From: Icerya purchasi
Lineage: Eukaryota > Arthropoda > Insecta > Hemiptera > Monophlebidae
Length of the DNA stretch: 64,000 nt
Assembly (NCBI GenBank): GCA_039619475.1
Contig: CM077115.1
Span: 35,539,083-35,603,082, forward strand
Direction of reading: 5' to 3'
The notes under the pieces are model-generated. The model saw only the letters and a program-made list of their open reading frames with translations, was not told the origin of the DNA and searched no databases. Numbering within the stretch: position 1 is the stretch's first letter; each line of letters starts with the position of its first letter. A program made the translations under genes and the position numbers. This document shows, one piece after another, positions 11,544 to 21,829 of this stretch.

Positions 11544-11835
11544 TGATACACTTAGTCATTTTCTATTTGAATGCCTCTTCTCACTAAGGAAGAACGTTTG
11601 AAATATAATTTAAATGGTTATTATATCGATAATCGAATTATTATAAATAATGTTAATGGCTTAAACGTGTCGAACTGTTGCGCATTCGTAAATTATTGTA
11701 ATCTCGCTTCGAGGAAACGCATTACTACATATATAAAGTATACCTAACGTTAAGTCGATTATACATTACGAATACCGTGACTGAGTCAATAGTCATCGTG
11801 ATGGTCGTATATAATATAAAAAAAAAAAAAAAACG
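11544..11835 (+). pseudogene. R1-like LINE ORF2, 3' part resuming after the hAT
   Basis: Directly across the duplicated tgatacac the reading continues as DDTLSHFLFEC, the H..C half of the CCHC finger near the end of R1-type ORF2 proteins. About 60 further codons follow to a stop near 11746. An A tract at about 11820-11834 may be the element's tail. The continuity across the hAT duplication shows that the two LINE parts were one element. It is heavily mutated. Confidence 0.65.
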
Positions 11836-12400
11836 AAAACTTTTCAGTACTTGTCGGCCGTAAAACAACTCGTTCGTTCGAATATTATTATTATTAAGTC
11901 TTTATTTCACTGAAAATGGAAAGCAAGCAATTTTTTTTTTTTTTTCGGGTACACGTTCTCATCGGCGAGCGGCTGATTAGCGAGTCCAGAGTTTTGTAAA
12001 ATGTTACCCTTTTGTTAAGATGACCACCCCTGATTTTTAGGAAAATTCGTTTAGAAATGAAGAAATGTGGAAAATCGTGCTCCTTTACAGTGCTTATTCG
12101 AATCAGCCAAGTAGCTGAAATTGTTCCAGAAAAAGAAGGATAAATCTAAAATTGCTTCTATTTAATTTAGGCTAAAATTCAACACTTGTACGCTTCTTAT
12201 CGGCTATGGTTATTCTCCGTTCTGACTATACCGAAATTTAAAACGATAGATAAGCTTTTAGATTTTTTTTTCCGACTTCTAAAAATAATTATAATTATGC
12301 GTTTGTCTTGTATGTTGTTTTTTTTTATTTTTATGTTTATTCGTCCTAGAAAGTATACCATTCAGCGGCTGTATTATATTACTGATGAAAATCGGTGAAC
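11836..12400. other. No recognised gene
   Basis: AT-rich sequence with T tracts at about 11930-11945 and 12266-12272. The short open frames match nothing. It is probably the old insertion target of the following Jockey element. Confidence 0.5.
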
Positions 12401-12408
12401 ATTGAGTA
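12401..12408 (+). repeat. Target-site duplication of Jockey copy 2
   Basis: attgagta, repeated at 14402-14409 immediately after the poly(A) tail. Confidence 0.8.
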
Positions 12409-14279
12409 ACAGAAACCATACAAAATGCTGCGTGGCTAGCTACTCCCACTGTAGAACCCCTTCCAAGGCCTCTAATAATATCCCAAAACATATACTAACA
12501 CTAGTGCGTGAAAAGAGGAAATTACGAAAAACCTGGAATACGACGAGAAATCCGGCTATTAAAAGGCAACTAAATAGAAAAACCAAGCAGCTGCGTAAAG
12601 TACTGCATGAAAATAAAAACGAAACGCTTGCAACATTTCTGTCGAGTTTGTCGCCGACCAAAAACGATGATTACTCACTGTGGAAAGTGACCAAACGTTT
12701 TAAACGGCCAACTATGTGTATTCCACCAATACAAAAACCCGACAGTAGCTGGGCTCGTACTAACTTCGATAAAGCGGCGCTTTTTGCCAATTATCTTTAC
12801 GATGTATTTACACCAAATCCTCAAGCTGCTGACTCCACAGATATCCTCGAATACCTGGATAAACCGCTGCAAATGAGTTTACCTATAACACCGGTTGCCC
12901 CTAGTGAGATACAGCAACTCTTCAAAAATATGAAACGGAAAAAGTGCCCCGGATTTGACTTAATCACAGCAGAGCTTTTAAATGAGTTACCACGCAAAAG
13001 TATTGTATTTATAACACAAATATATAACGCTGTTCTTCGCAATCAATATTTCCCACTAGCTTGGAAGTTCTCACAGATAATTGTTATACCGAAGCCTGGA
13101 AAACCGTCTGAGGTGGTATCATCATATAGACCCATCTCGTTGCTTCCTGTCTTCTCAAAGATACTGGAAAAATTAATTTTAAAACGGTTATTTCCAATAT
13201 TATCTAACAATACAATTATTCCCGATTTTCAATTTGGCTTTCGTAAGAACCATAACACTATAGAACAGGTTCACAGATTAACAAAGATTATTGAAAATAG
13301 CTTGGAAAACAAGAATATTTGTACGGCCGCGTTTCTGGATGTCCAGCAGGCTTTCGATAGGGTATGGCATCAAGGATTATTGTATAAAATTAAACTTCAG
13401 CTTCCTCACTCCTTCTATCTACTATTTAAATCATATGTACAAGAAAGATATTTTCGAGTGAAAATAACCGATGAATACTCAGATATTTTTCCGGTAAGGC
13501 CCGGGGTTCCACAGGGGAGCGTTCTGGGTCCAATATTGTACCTGATCTACACAACCGACTTCCCGATGCTGGATAATACAGAAGTAGCTTTGTACGCGGA
13601 TGACGCAGCCATCCTGGCCGTTGATAAGTGTGAAAACACAGCCACAGAAAAACTGCAGGAGTCACTTCGGCATGTGGAAACTTGGCTAAAACGATGGCGC
13701 ATAGTAGTCAATGAAAGTAAGTCGACGCATATTTCATTCACAAATCGAAAAATTGAACGCCTGCCAATCAAAATAAATAACGTCGTAATACCACATGCCA
13801 ATAACGTAAAATATTTAGGCATGCACTTGCACGCTAGGCTGACCTGGGGTACTCACATTCAAAAAAAAATGGAGCATTTGAGGCTTAAAACTAGAACCAT
13901 GTCGTGGTTGTTGGCTAAGAGATCGGGCTTATCGTTAGACAATAAAACTCTATTATATAAAATAGCTCTAAAACCGATCTGGCTGTACGGTATACAGCTG
14001 TGGGGCTGCGCAAAAACATCGAATTTACAGAAAATACAACGATATCAAAATAGGGTACTGAGAACCATTACTGCAGCCCCCTGGTACGTCTCAAATTATA
14101 CCCTCCATAATGACTTGAATGTCATGTCTGTGGAGGATGAAATCAAAAAACAAGCAAATAAACATGTTGCCCGACTTAGCATCCATATGAACCCACTTGC
14201 TAACAATCTGCTGGATAACTCCGGTGAAATACGTAGACTGTGGCGAAATAAGCCTCTAGACCTTGTCCAGCCATTATAA
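12409..14279 (+). CDS. Jockey-type RT, intact 5'-truncated ORF2 frame
   Basis: One uninterrupted frame of 620+ codons, open from the left insertion boundary to the stop at 14277-14279. The first 100 residues are the basic linker after the missing endonuclease. RT motifs follow in order: KKCPGFDLIT (about 12940), SYRPISLLPVFSKILEKL (13125-13180), FQFGFRKNHNT (13230-13260), AAFLDVQQAFDRVWH (13327-13371), GVPQGSVLGPILYLIYTTDF (13504-13560) and YADDAAILAV (13594-13623). After these come YLGMHLHARLTWGTHI and the thumb motif IWLYGIQLWGCAK. There is no RNase H, as expected for Jockey. The first codons derive from flanking DNA and there is no natural start, so expression as a protein is unlikely. The intact frame suggests recent insertion. 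Confidence 0.92.
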
Positions 14280-14401
14280 AGTTCAGAGGGAGTACTGCTG
14301 AGTACTACCCCTTCACAAAACATTCTTTATCGCAATAAATTAATCGCTAAATGACCACTAAAACCGGTCATTTGTGATGGGAAAAAAAAAAAAAAAAAAA
14401 A
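12409..14401 (+). mobile_element. 5'-truncated Jockey-clade LINE, copy 2
   Basis: Element of about 2.0 kb ending in an A tract (14382-14401) and flanked by the 8-bp duplication attgagta. It lacks ORF1 and the endonuclease but keeps the full RT. The 3' UTR (14280-14381) contains a CGCAATAAATTAAT signal and a small hairpin-like ACCGGT/ACCGGTCAT region. It is a different family from copy 1: the C-termini are only partly alike (RRLWRNKPLDLVQPL against RRLKRFKPQDLAM). Confidence 0.9.
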
Positions 14402-14409
14402 ATTGAGTA
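14402..14409 (+). repeat. Right target-site duplication of Jockey copy 2
   Basis: attgagta directly after the A tail; partner of 12401-12408. Confidence 0.8.
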
Positions 14410-14875
14410 TTTGCCAAAAAAACGTGAAAGAATGTGGTCCCTTTAGATAATTTCTAATTAGTATAACGCAGGCGATTGACTTAAAATACTATCAGTTTAA
14501 TTAGCGTGGGAAATGTAGCTTTGAATAAGGAAAGCGATTATTATATATTCTGATATTTTTACCGTAGAAACGCAGCTTAAAATGAAGAAATAGTTTTTTT
14601 TTTTAAATCCTTTTTTTTTCTTCTAATACGGAGACCATAAAATATCATATTAAAGAAGAAGAAAAAGAATATGATGTTATGAGCTAAGTCGATAGCTTTT
14701 TCTCTTTAGATATCTTGTAATGTAAAGGAGATATGGATAAACCATTGGTCAAACGGTCTCCATCTATAAGAATTTATACTTTGTAATCGTTTTTTGTTTT
14801 TTTTTATTTATTTATTAAGGTTTTGTAATTTTAAGAATTATTTGAAATTTGAAAAGGAGATAATTTATATAATAA
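14410..14875. other. No recognised gene
   Basis: AT-rich with several T tracts (14596-14605, 14798-14805). No coding motif was seen on either strand. Confidence 0.5.
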
Positions 14876-15188
14876 TAAAAAAAAAAAACAAAAAAAAACG
14901 GACTTCAAGATTTATTATGAAAATTTAATAAAAACGCGCTGAAAAGTAAAAAATAATTATTTGATAAAAAATATATTTCAGAGCGATTGTGTATACACCT
15001 TTAAAAGTGGTGATATTATCGTAATTCTTATACAACACTGATAACTTAATTAGAGTAGGATTCATAATAAAGAATTACAAAAATAATTAAAAACTGCAAT
15101 AAATATATTCATTAAATTGTTCGTAGATATTTTAATTTTAATTCGGTGCCTACTCTAATATAAATATTAATGCTATATAAGAATTACG

Positions 15189-15196
15189 ATAATATC
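15189..15196 (+). repeat. Target-site duplication of inserted LINE
   Basis: ataatatc, repeated at 16197-16204. Both copies lie within the right arm of the palindrome, whose other arm carries the uninterrupted version near 15010-15020. Confidence 0.85.
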
Positions 15197-16196
15197 TAAA
15201 CTCTTCTTTCCCTAATCATTTTTTGATTTTCACCGATGGCTCCAACTGGACCCAATGGTGTTGGTGCAGCCTTTTTCTGTCCTTCTCTAAATTATGTCGA
15301 GTCCTTTAAACTTCCCTCCTTTTGCTCTATCTTCTATGCGGAATCCTCCGCTATTCTGCATGCACTTCTTTTTATCAGGTCCTCTCCTATCTCTCGCAAT
15401 ATCCTTATCCTGTCGGATGCTCAAAGCGTGCTGCAAACTATCGCATCTCCTCTTCCTCCTCACTCAGCCGATTACGTTATTCTTCTTATTCGCTCCTTGA
15501 TTCATGATCTTTTCCTTTCACACTTAATCCAAACAGACTTCTATTGGATACCGGGTCATGCCGGAATTGACGGTAATGAGTTAGTTGATTCATTCGCTCG
15601 GTTATCTTCCTCTTCCGGTAAGTTTCTTCCTGTTTTCTCTTCTTCCAATATAACCCTTTTGTCTTCTGCTGCTCATTCCAATCTATGGTTTGATTCCTAC
15701 GTGTCTCCTCTTTCTCCAACCCGGATTCCTTTTTCTTATCTATTCAACCTTCCCTTCCTCGTTTCCCCTGGTTTCTTAACTTTTCCTGTCATGCGTCGCT
15801 CCAACATCTCTGCGATTTGCCGCCTGCGCTTTGAGCACAGTTTGCTTCCTTCCTCGCTTTTCCGTTTCTCTCTTGTGTCGTCTCCTTTTTGTCCATTGCA
15901 CCCCTCCAATGTTCAATTTGTGTGTGATCCCGATCACATAATGTTCGAGTGTTCATCTCTTGTAACCGATCAAGCTGCTTTCTACTCCTCTCTTTTACAT
16001 ATTCCCACTCCATACAGTGCTTCGTTCATTCTCTCTCTTCCTTCTCCTTCTGTTGTTCAGGCTCTTGATTCCTTTTTGTCGGGTATCTCTGATCGTATAA
16101 AGATCTAAGTTTCTTCGTCCTTTTTCCTCTGTTCTTAGGCCAATGTCCTTGTAGACGAACCCAAAAAAAAAAACAAAAAAAACAACAAAAAAAACA
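15197..16196 (+). mobile_element. 5'-truncated RNase H-type LINE (family A) inserted in palindrome
   Basis: A 1.0-kb insertion bounded by the 8-bp duplication ataatatc. It keeps only the RNase H domain, the C-terminal zinc-finger region, the stop at 16106-16108 and a short 3' UTR. It ends in an A-rich tail interrupted by C (about 16161-16196). The C-terminal ending SDRIKI and the 3' UTR word (g)tcctt.tag.(t)ga recur in other copies in this window (see 33560-36195, 50290-50561 and 60290-60800). I refer to this group as family A. It resembles I/X-element-like insect LINEs. Confidence 0.88.
15229..16108 (+). pseudogene. RNase H and C-terminal zinc-finger region of family A ORF2
   Basis: RNase H removes RNA from RNA-DNA hybrids during retrotransposition. 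The catalytic DGS box (FTDGS) is read at 15229-15243 in one frame. The rest of the protein is in another frame from 15236 on, so a small indel lies near 15240-15250. Later catalytic elements are present: YAESSAILHAL, LILSDAQSVLQTI and WIPGHAGIDGNELVDSFA. The C-terminal part shows RLRFEHSLLPSSLFRFSL, CPLHPSN..FVCDPDHIMFEC (CCHC-like finger) and the ending GISDRIKI. Endonuclease and RT are missing by 5' truncation. Confidence 0.9.
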
Positions 16197-16350
16197 ATAA
16201 TATCACCACTCTTAAAGGTGTATCATTCTGAAATATATATTTTCTTAAGGGGAGTAATTATTTTTTACTTTTTAGTCCGTTTTTATTAGATTTTTGTAAT
16301 AAATCTTTAAGTGTGTCGGTATTTTTTTTTGTAAAAAAATATTACATTTT

Positions 16351-19300
16351 AAACATTTTTTTTTTTTTTAAACTGCCGAATATAATTAGCTTTCCCCTGA
16401 AAATTCCCCTTGGAGACTGAAATTCCGTAATTCACCAAAATTCCACAACATCCACTTTCTGCGAATACTTTTTCTACTTCCACCGACATGTTAACTGCGA
16501 CACAAGAAGCGCGACGACGCGTTTAAAAACAAACAAAAAACCCTTCCGAAAGAAGTCTGCCTCGAATAGAATAGGTCAATTCCAATCTTGATGTGCTACC
16601 AAGTCCGCTTCAGCATCATCTCCTGCATCTGTGACCAACAGCTTCATAAATCACCCGGGCATTATTTACCGAAAGTTAAGCGTATTTTTGTCATTTTCAT
16701 TTATTCCCCCGTCCGTCCGCAGAGGATGAAGTATTATTCGGTGGGAAGAAAATCTCGCCATTTTTTCCACCCTTTAACATATTTACAGACTCGCCGGTGG
16801 TCACAAATATGAAAGATCTTATTTCGCCGAACGATGATACTAGTGCTACGGATGACTCTGGCCACGCGCTGATAAACCCCATCGGTACTATCATTTTTTT
16901 TTTGACTGCTTAAGTTAACCGATAAAACTATTTCAGGCATTAAAATTAATTAGCACCGCGCCCGTAATTAATCTGCGTCATCGACATCATCCGATATAGT
17001 TCACAAAGATTCTTGACCATTACGGCTCGATGGACTTCCGGATATAATAATATTGTTCAAGCAATCTTCTTCGTCGTGTCGGGTGAAGTAGTTTACAATA
17101 TCGATTTCCAATAATCCGAGAAATCAATTGCATTGCCTTGCAGCTTCACGACGTCAACAAAGTTGCACTTAACCGGGCACATTTTGCACGAGAACAAGTG
17201 AGCAATAGACTGCTCTCTTAGTGAATTTGCCGAGATTCCCCATTTTTTCAAACTGTTGCTCTTTACATACGCCTTCGATAAGTGAACCGCCCGGACAATC
17301 TTGCGGATTTAGGTTTACGTGGTTGAGCAAACCTCTAAACCATCTCTTTAATTCCCGGGAATTCCGGAGTGGCTTGGGATCTGCAATTATGACCGCAGAA
17401 GTTTGTAGTTGCAATTCGCTAACCTATAATACGACGGTTGCAACTATTAACAGTTTATCCCGCATGAAAATGATTGCAAAAGAGGATTGTGTATAATTCA
17501 ACATCTACAATAGCAAAGATAGGCAAAACGGAATTTCGCTATGGCTTCCGTACCCGTACATCATAGAATAACATTTCAGGAGCATTTTGGATCGGACTTG
17601 TGTCTTTCTTCTTCTACATTTCATTCCGATTCCAGACGCATCGAAACCCCGCTGTTCGCTGTTGGTATATTTCTTCTTTATCCGCTCATCCCTGGAATTC
17701 GTAACCCGGTGCTAGCCATCATCGATTGGCCGGTTTGTATTTTGCCATCATTGAAATACATTTTTTCCCCTCTTGTTAAACTATGACGTCCCACGTTTTC
17801 TCTTATAAGCGGTAGAATTTCATTTCGCTCGATTTTTTGATTTTTTCCAGGACCACGATTTACTATTAGTTCTCAGTATGCTATGTACATATTCGTAAGA
17901 ACTTCTTCGATAACATTTCATCTCAAAGTCAATCTCAGCTTTCTTCCCGATGTCATGCTCTTCCGTAATGTTTTCAGAAAATTAAGAATTCTTAGTAACC
18001 ATATTTAATAATTTTTCCTCATATTTGTTTTTCTGTCCATTACACACAGTTATTCGTGTCTGTTCACGATCAGAAAACTACCTCAATTAGAGATATGGTC
18101 ATCGCGTCATTTTTCATCTCCTACCATATGTTGGCACTTTGTTTCATCTGCTTTGACTACTGACAGGAAAATTTTAGAACTGTACAAAAAATCCTATTTC
18201 TTTACCGTGTGGTTTGCCTTAACTTTCATTAGAAGTTTATACATTTTCCGCTCCGTACTCGCAAATTATCGAGATAAACTTCGACAACATTTCTTCACCA
18301 CCCCTATAGATACACCCTTCCATCTCATGATATATCCTGCATGTACATTAAGAACAGTCTTTTATCTATCTTATTTCACCTGTAGTCATTCATTTCGTTC
18401 TCCACTTTTACATATTAGTTACGGAGCTTTCGAATTAACGATAATACGTAAGAATCTGGCTGATACTGGTGGGCGATTATACCGAAGTCGACATACTTTT
18501 GCAGACCTTTTTAAACCGTATTGGACTATTTTTTCGCGGTAGTTTTATGAAGAGTAGGCTGAGATTTTTGTGGATTGCTTAAGGGGGGAAACACACTAGG
18601 TGCAGTCGAAAAACTGACCATTTCTTTGAGCCTTTTTTCTCCTTAAAATCGATTAGACACTTATTTAGGATCGAGGGAAGGTTATTAAAGATTCTCTTAG
18701 CTGCGTTTTATTTTTGATTTTACACGTGTATTTTGGGAAGAAAAGTTTCCCGTTATAATTTATTAATATGAAATTCCTAAAAAGATTTTTATCCGACTTT
18801 CAAAGTTCTTTTTAATATTTTCCGTACGCGCTGACAGCTTTACATCTCACGCGTCTTTTAGTATTATTATCGGTTAAGTCGGTTCGTTTTTTTTCATTCT
18901 TTAGGCGCGTTTTGAATACTTCACCGACGGGTGGTAACGGTGTGAATTGATGAATACACCAATAATGTCGTACAAGTGGGAATATATCAAACGAGTGAGA
19001 TTAATACACGAACTTCCTGGCGATCTCTTTCCAGCCGAGCACTGTGATTGGCTGTCGCGCGACCGCACGACCAGCGTTGCGAGAGGGACACACAATAACA
19101 GTCATTAGCGGTTAGACGCGCAAGTTTATATATGAAACGAACATCCACACGTCAGCGAATAATCATTCACGAGCCTCCTTATTGTTATGTATGAGAAATG
19201 GTAGAATCACCGGAAAACGTTTGACAGTTTTAGAAAAACTGCAAAGCGGAATTTATTCATTTTAAACTATCGTAATCCTATCGTTTCGTACTTAAATTAC

Positions 19301-19390
19301 AGTGATTTCTAATGTTTTTATAATATTTAATATTTAACGATCAAATTCTGACACGTTTTATTCATATTTAGTTTAATCGTAACATCTGTG
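16351..19390. other. Long stretch without a recognised gene
   Basis: Contains several open frames of 60-130 codons on both strands, among them 17169-17414 (-), 17541-17786 (+) and 18153-18542 (+). None matches a family I know. The minus-strand frame at 17169-17414 has varied, protein-like composition (MQLQTSAVIIADPKPL...) but is short and isolated. Downstream minus-strand reading gives acidic stretches split by stops, possibly an old transposon. A possible LINE scrap near 17.9 kb is listed separately. Confidence 0.4.
17890..17950 (-). pseudogene. Possible scrap of GAA-tailed LINE C-terminus
   Basis: The minus strand reads AEIDFEMKCYRRSSY, which resembles the LEAFEMWCYRRML block characteristic of this LINE group (compare LEACEIWLMRRML at 7.75 kb). 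Nothing convincing flanks it, so this is a weak call. Confidence 0.25.
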
Positions 19391-19393
19391 TTA

Positions 19394-19583
19394 GGTAGCG
19401 CGGTTGCCTAATGGTTAATTGGCTACACCAAATCAGAGGTATCGTAGGTTTTCGAGACTTGTATCGCTACGGATCCAAGTCGCTCCTAGGTATTATAACA
19501 GAGAATTATCTGGAAGAAAGTAAAGGCGAATCCCAAGTAGAAAGGGACTGGCCCCAGTATTCTCATTAGATCCATTAGATCCT
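19394..19583 (+). mobile_element. tRNA-derived SINE, copy 1
   Basis: Starts ggtagcgcggttgcctaatgg (A-box-like), followed by caaatcagaggt and a B-box-like aggttttcgaga, the internal RNA polymerase III promoter layout of a tRNA. A unique body follows (ggatccaagtcgctcc, tggaagaaagtaaaggc, gactggccccagtattctc), ending attagatccattagatcc and a T run. The same unit occurs inverted at 39058-39255 with roughly three-quarters identity along its length. No ORF. It would depend on a LINE for mobilisation. Confidence 0.75.
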
Positions 19584-19589
19584 TTTTTA

Positions 19590-20500
19590 TAACATTATAT
19601 TCGGTTTTAAGGAATTTAGCTCTTTTTTCTTATTTATTTATTTTATTTATTTTTTAATTAATCTCTACGTTTTATACAAAAGTATAACAACACCTATATT
19701 ATCGTTGTCATTATCAGTGAAATTGCATTACTGTCGTTGATAATAGATTTTAATTCGAATGATTTTTATAAATTGTTTATTCGATCATAATTTAAAGCGG
19801 GACTTTTACAGTTTCTTCTGCTACATAATAATACGTTAATTTATTTTATTTTTCCTTTATAATTCAATGAGCTTCTCTACAATTAAATTGCGCGCTAGTT
19901 GATATGCCAATCATCGTAAGCAAACAGCTTCGTTTCGTTGTCCCCAGATACCTGAAGTCTTACTTCCAACACACACAGACTGCATATTATGATAAGATCA
20001 CCCGGTTTATTAATATTGATCGCAATCCATACCTCACTTTATAGCTTAGACCTTGTACCACAAAAAAAAAAAGTATGAATATGATCTTTCGGGATGATTT
20101 GCATTTGTGTGTGTATGTGCTCTTAATAAATCTGCGGAAGAGCACATGCATCCTTATCGAAATCACTATAGTTTAATATAGGTTATTAGAAGTACATTAT
20201 GGAAAATTACTAAAAACTTTTCCGGAAAGTTCGCTGTTGATAGAAAATCTGCGTGTGCTACTGTTAATTTTCATCTGCAGTTTTAGGTTGAATTCGTCCC
20301 GTATTGAGAGCAGTAGTGCCTAACTGAAAAGGAAATATCTCCTCATGGACGAACGACCCCCCTAAATAAACGGATATTATCAAGCATTACGTAATGTACC
20401 AAAAGTGTCTAATGAACATGTGATATTGGACACCAGCTGTACATCCTTCTTTTGGGAAGATCATTTTAATTTCACTCAGATATCATTTTCTTTCTGTGAT
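19590..20500. other. No recognised gene
   Basis: AT-rich, without coding motifs or clear repeats on either strand. Confidence 0.5.
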
Positions 20501-20513
20501 ATATATATATATA

Positions 20514-21821
20514 TAGGGGTGGATTCAGAGAGACATTTTGGGGGGAAGGGATTACAAAATTACGTAATATCTTATACGATAGACAGTAAATTTGAGAAAT
20601 GCCTTGTTTCTTTGGCGCACCCAGGATTTGTCCCTGGGGGGGGGGGGGGGGAGAGTAGCATATAGGAAAATGTATAGGCGGAGGTCGAACATGTTTGGTA
20701 TATCTATATTTCTCTCTCTTCTCTCATTTATATATTTATTTTTGCGTAAAATGGCCCCCCTACTCTCATTAGTGCTGCTGGGGTTAGTTCATTATTAACC
20801 TAAATTTCACAGTTCATGATACCTTATCAAGGGTATGGGAGACTTATTTTACTTTTTACTTATATTTTTATCAAATATTAATTTTTACTGTCAAAAATTT
20901 TACCGATAACAAATTATTAGCAGTGTCCGTTTGGTCTCCTTAGGCAGGGGCTACAGCTCCGTAGCCCCCCTCCCGTTGGGTGCCTCAATGCTTATTTTCA
21001 TAAAGAAAATTAAACAGCGACCACTTTAAAATTTAAAAATGTGTTAAAAATACATAACTATTACGGTTTTTGTTTTATTTTTAGGGGTGAAAAATTAAAC
21101 GAAATTATAAAATTCTACCTAAAAAGTGGTAGTTTAGAATTTGAATAGTAAATTACTAGAAAAATTAGAATGATAGTATTTTTTATTAGACTTTAATTCT
21201 TTTTTATTTTTGTTAGCAATCCGATCCGAATTGTTTGTCCGTGAGCAGGTAAAACAGATATATATAAATATATTTCTCATTGAACTATTTTTAATTGAAA
21301 TTGCAAAATAAAAATTAAAAACAAATAAAAAAGACAAAAGATCCGTATTTAAAACAGAATAAAAACGTAACATTAATACTTTTACGAGAAAACAGTATTA
21401 AATATTGGTTATAATTTTATTTTTTATATAAGTTGCGGGCCCCATAAGGCATACTATCCGTCTGTGGGTGTCCAACACTATTATCGTTTATTCATAAATA
21501 TTGTTACAAAACTTCTTAATACTTACTTGACATTATATACAGTACACGTATCATACGATTACACTTGACGAACATCCGTCTTAATTATATACATATGATT
21601 GATTCTCCACCATTTGCCCATATACAATTAAAAACTAACCTATTGCCCCTCATTTATGTTCCCAATCATCCACTGATTAATTATAATTAAATCCACAGGT
21701 AACATTTATACAAATTTTTTATAGTATAAATTAGGTTCCTCTGTTGTAAAAAATTTTTTCATCGAGGATTTGATTCTTTTTGGAGGGATGTCCCCTATCC
21801 CTCCCTGTTAATCCACCACTG
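20514..21821 (+). mobile_element. Non-autonomous hAT-like element in a TA microsatellite
   Basis: The left end taggggtggattcagag and the reverse complement of the right end, cagtggtggattaacag, match at most positions. Both sides abut alternating TA tracts (20500-20513 and 21822-21841), so the expected 8-bp duplication would be tatatata or atatatat and cannot be placed exactly. The 1.3-kb interior codes for no transposase. It includes a 16-G tract (20636-20651) and a nested small element. The type is inferred from the ggtggatt-type ends and G/C-rich subterminal runs. Confidence 0.6.
20618..20985 (+). mobile_element. Small nested MITE-like element
   Basis: Begins ggcgcacccaggatttgtcc and a G run, and ends with C runs followed by gttgggtgcc, roughly the inverted complement of the start (ggcacccaac). 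Near its right end ggggctac and gtagcccc form a perfect 8-bp stem (about 20946-20967). No coding content. Confidence 0.45.
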
Positions 21822-21829
21822 ATATATAT

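Larger units (their letters stand above)
14876..16350. repeat. Palindromic (foldback/MITE-like) element, interrupted
   Basis: The left arm at about 14876-15060 is the reverse complement, at roughly three bases in four, of 15148-15196 joined to 16205-16345. Shared blocks include agaattacgataatatc, accactyttaaaggtgtat, tctgaaatatatattttyt and aataaatcttkaagt. The loop is about 15061-15147. Without the LINE inserted at 15197-16196 the unit would be roughly 430 bp and almost entirely stem. Coding capacity is nil. It could be a foldback transposon, a MITE or a local inverted duplication. The ends fade into A/T tracts and no terminal duplication was identified. Confidence 0.75.

Noticed and set aside
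17169..17414. 81-codon minus-strand ORF with varied composition
   Set aside because: Considered as a piece of a Gypsy, Copia or piggyBac protein, but no catalytic motif could be placed.
20636..20651. G16 tract (also G11 at 2853 and G6/G7 at 44155-44170) as G-quadruplex regulatory sites
   Set aside because: They lie inside or beside transposon remnants with no gene nearby. Folding potential alone is not a function.
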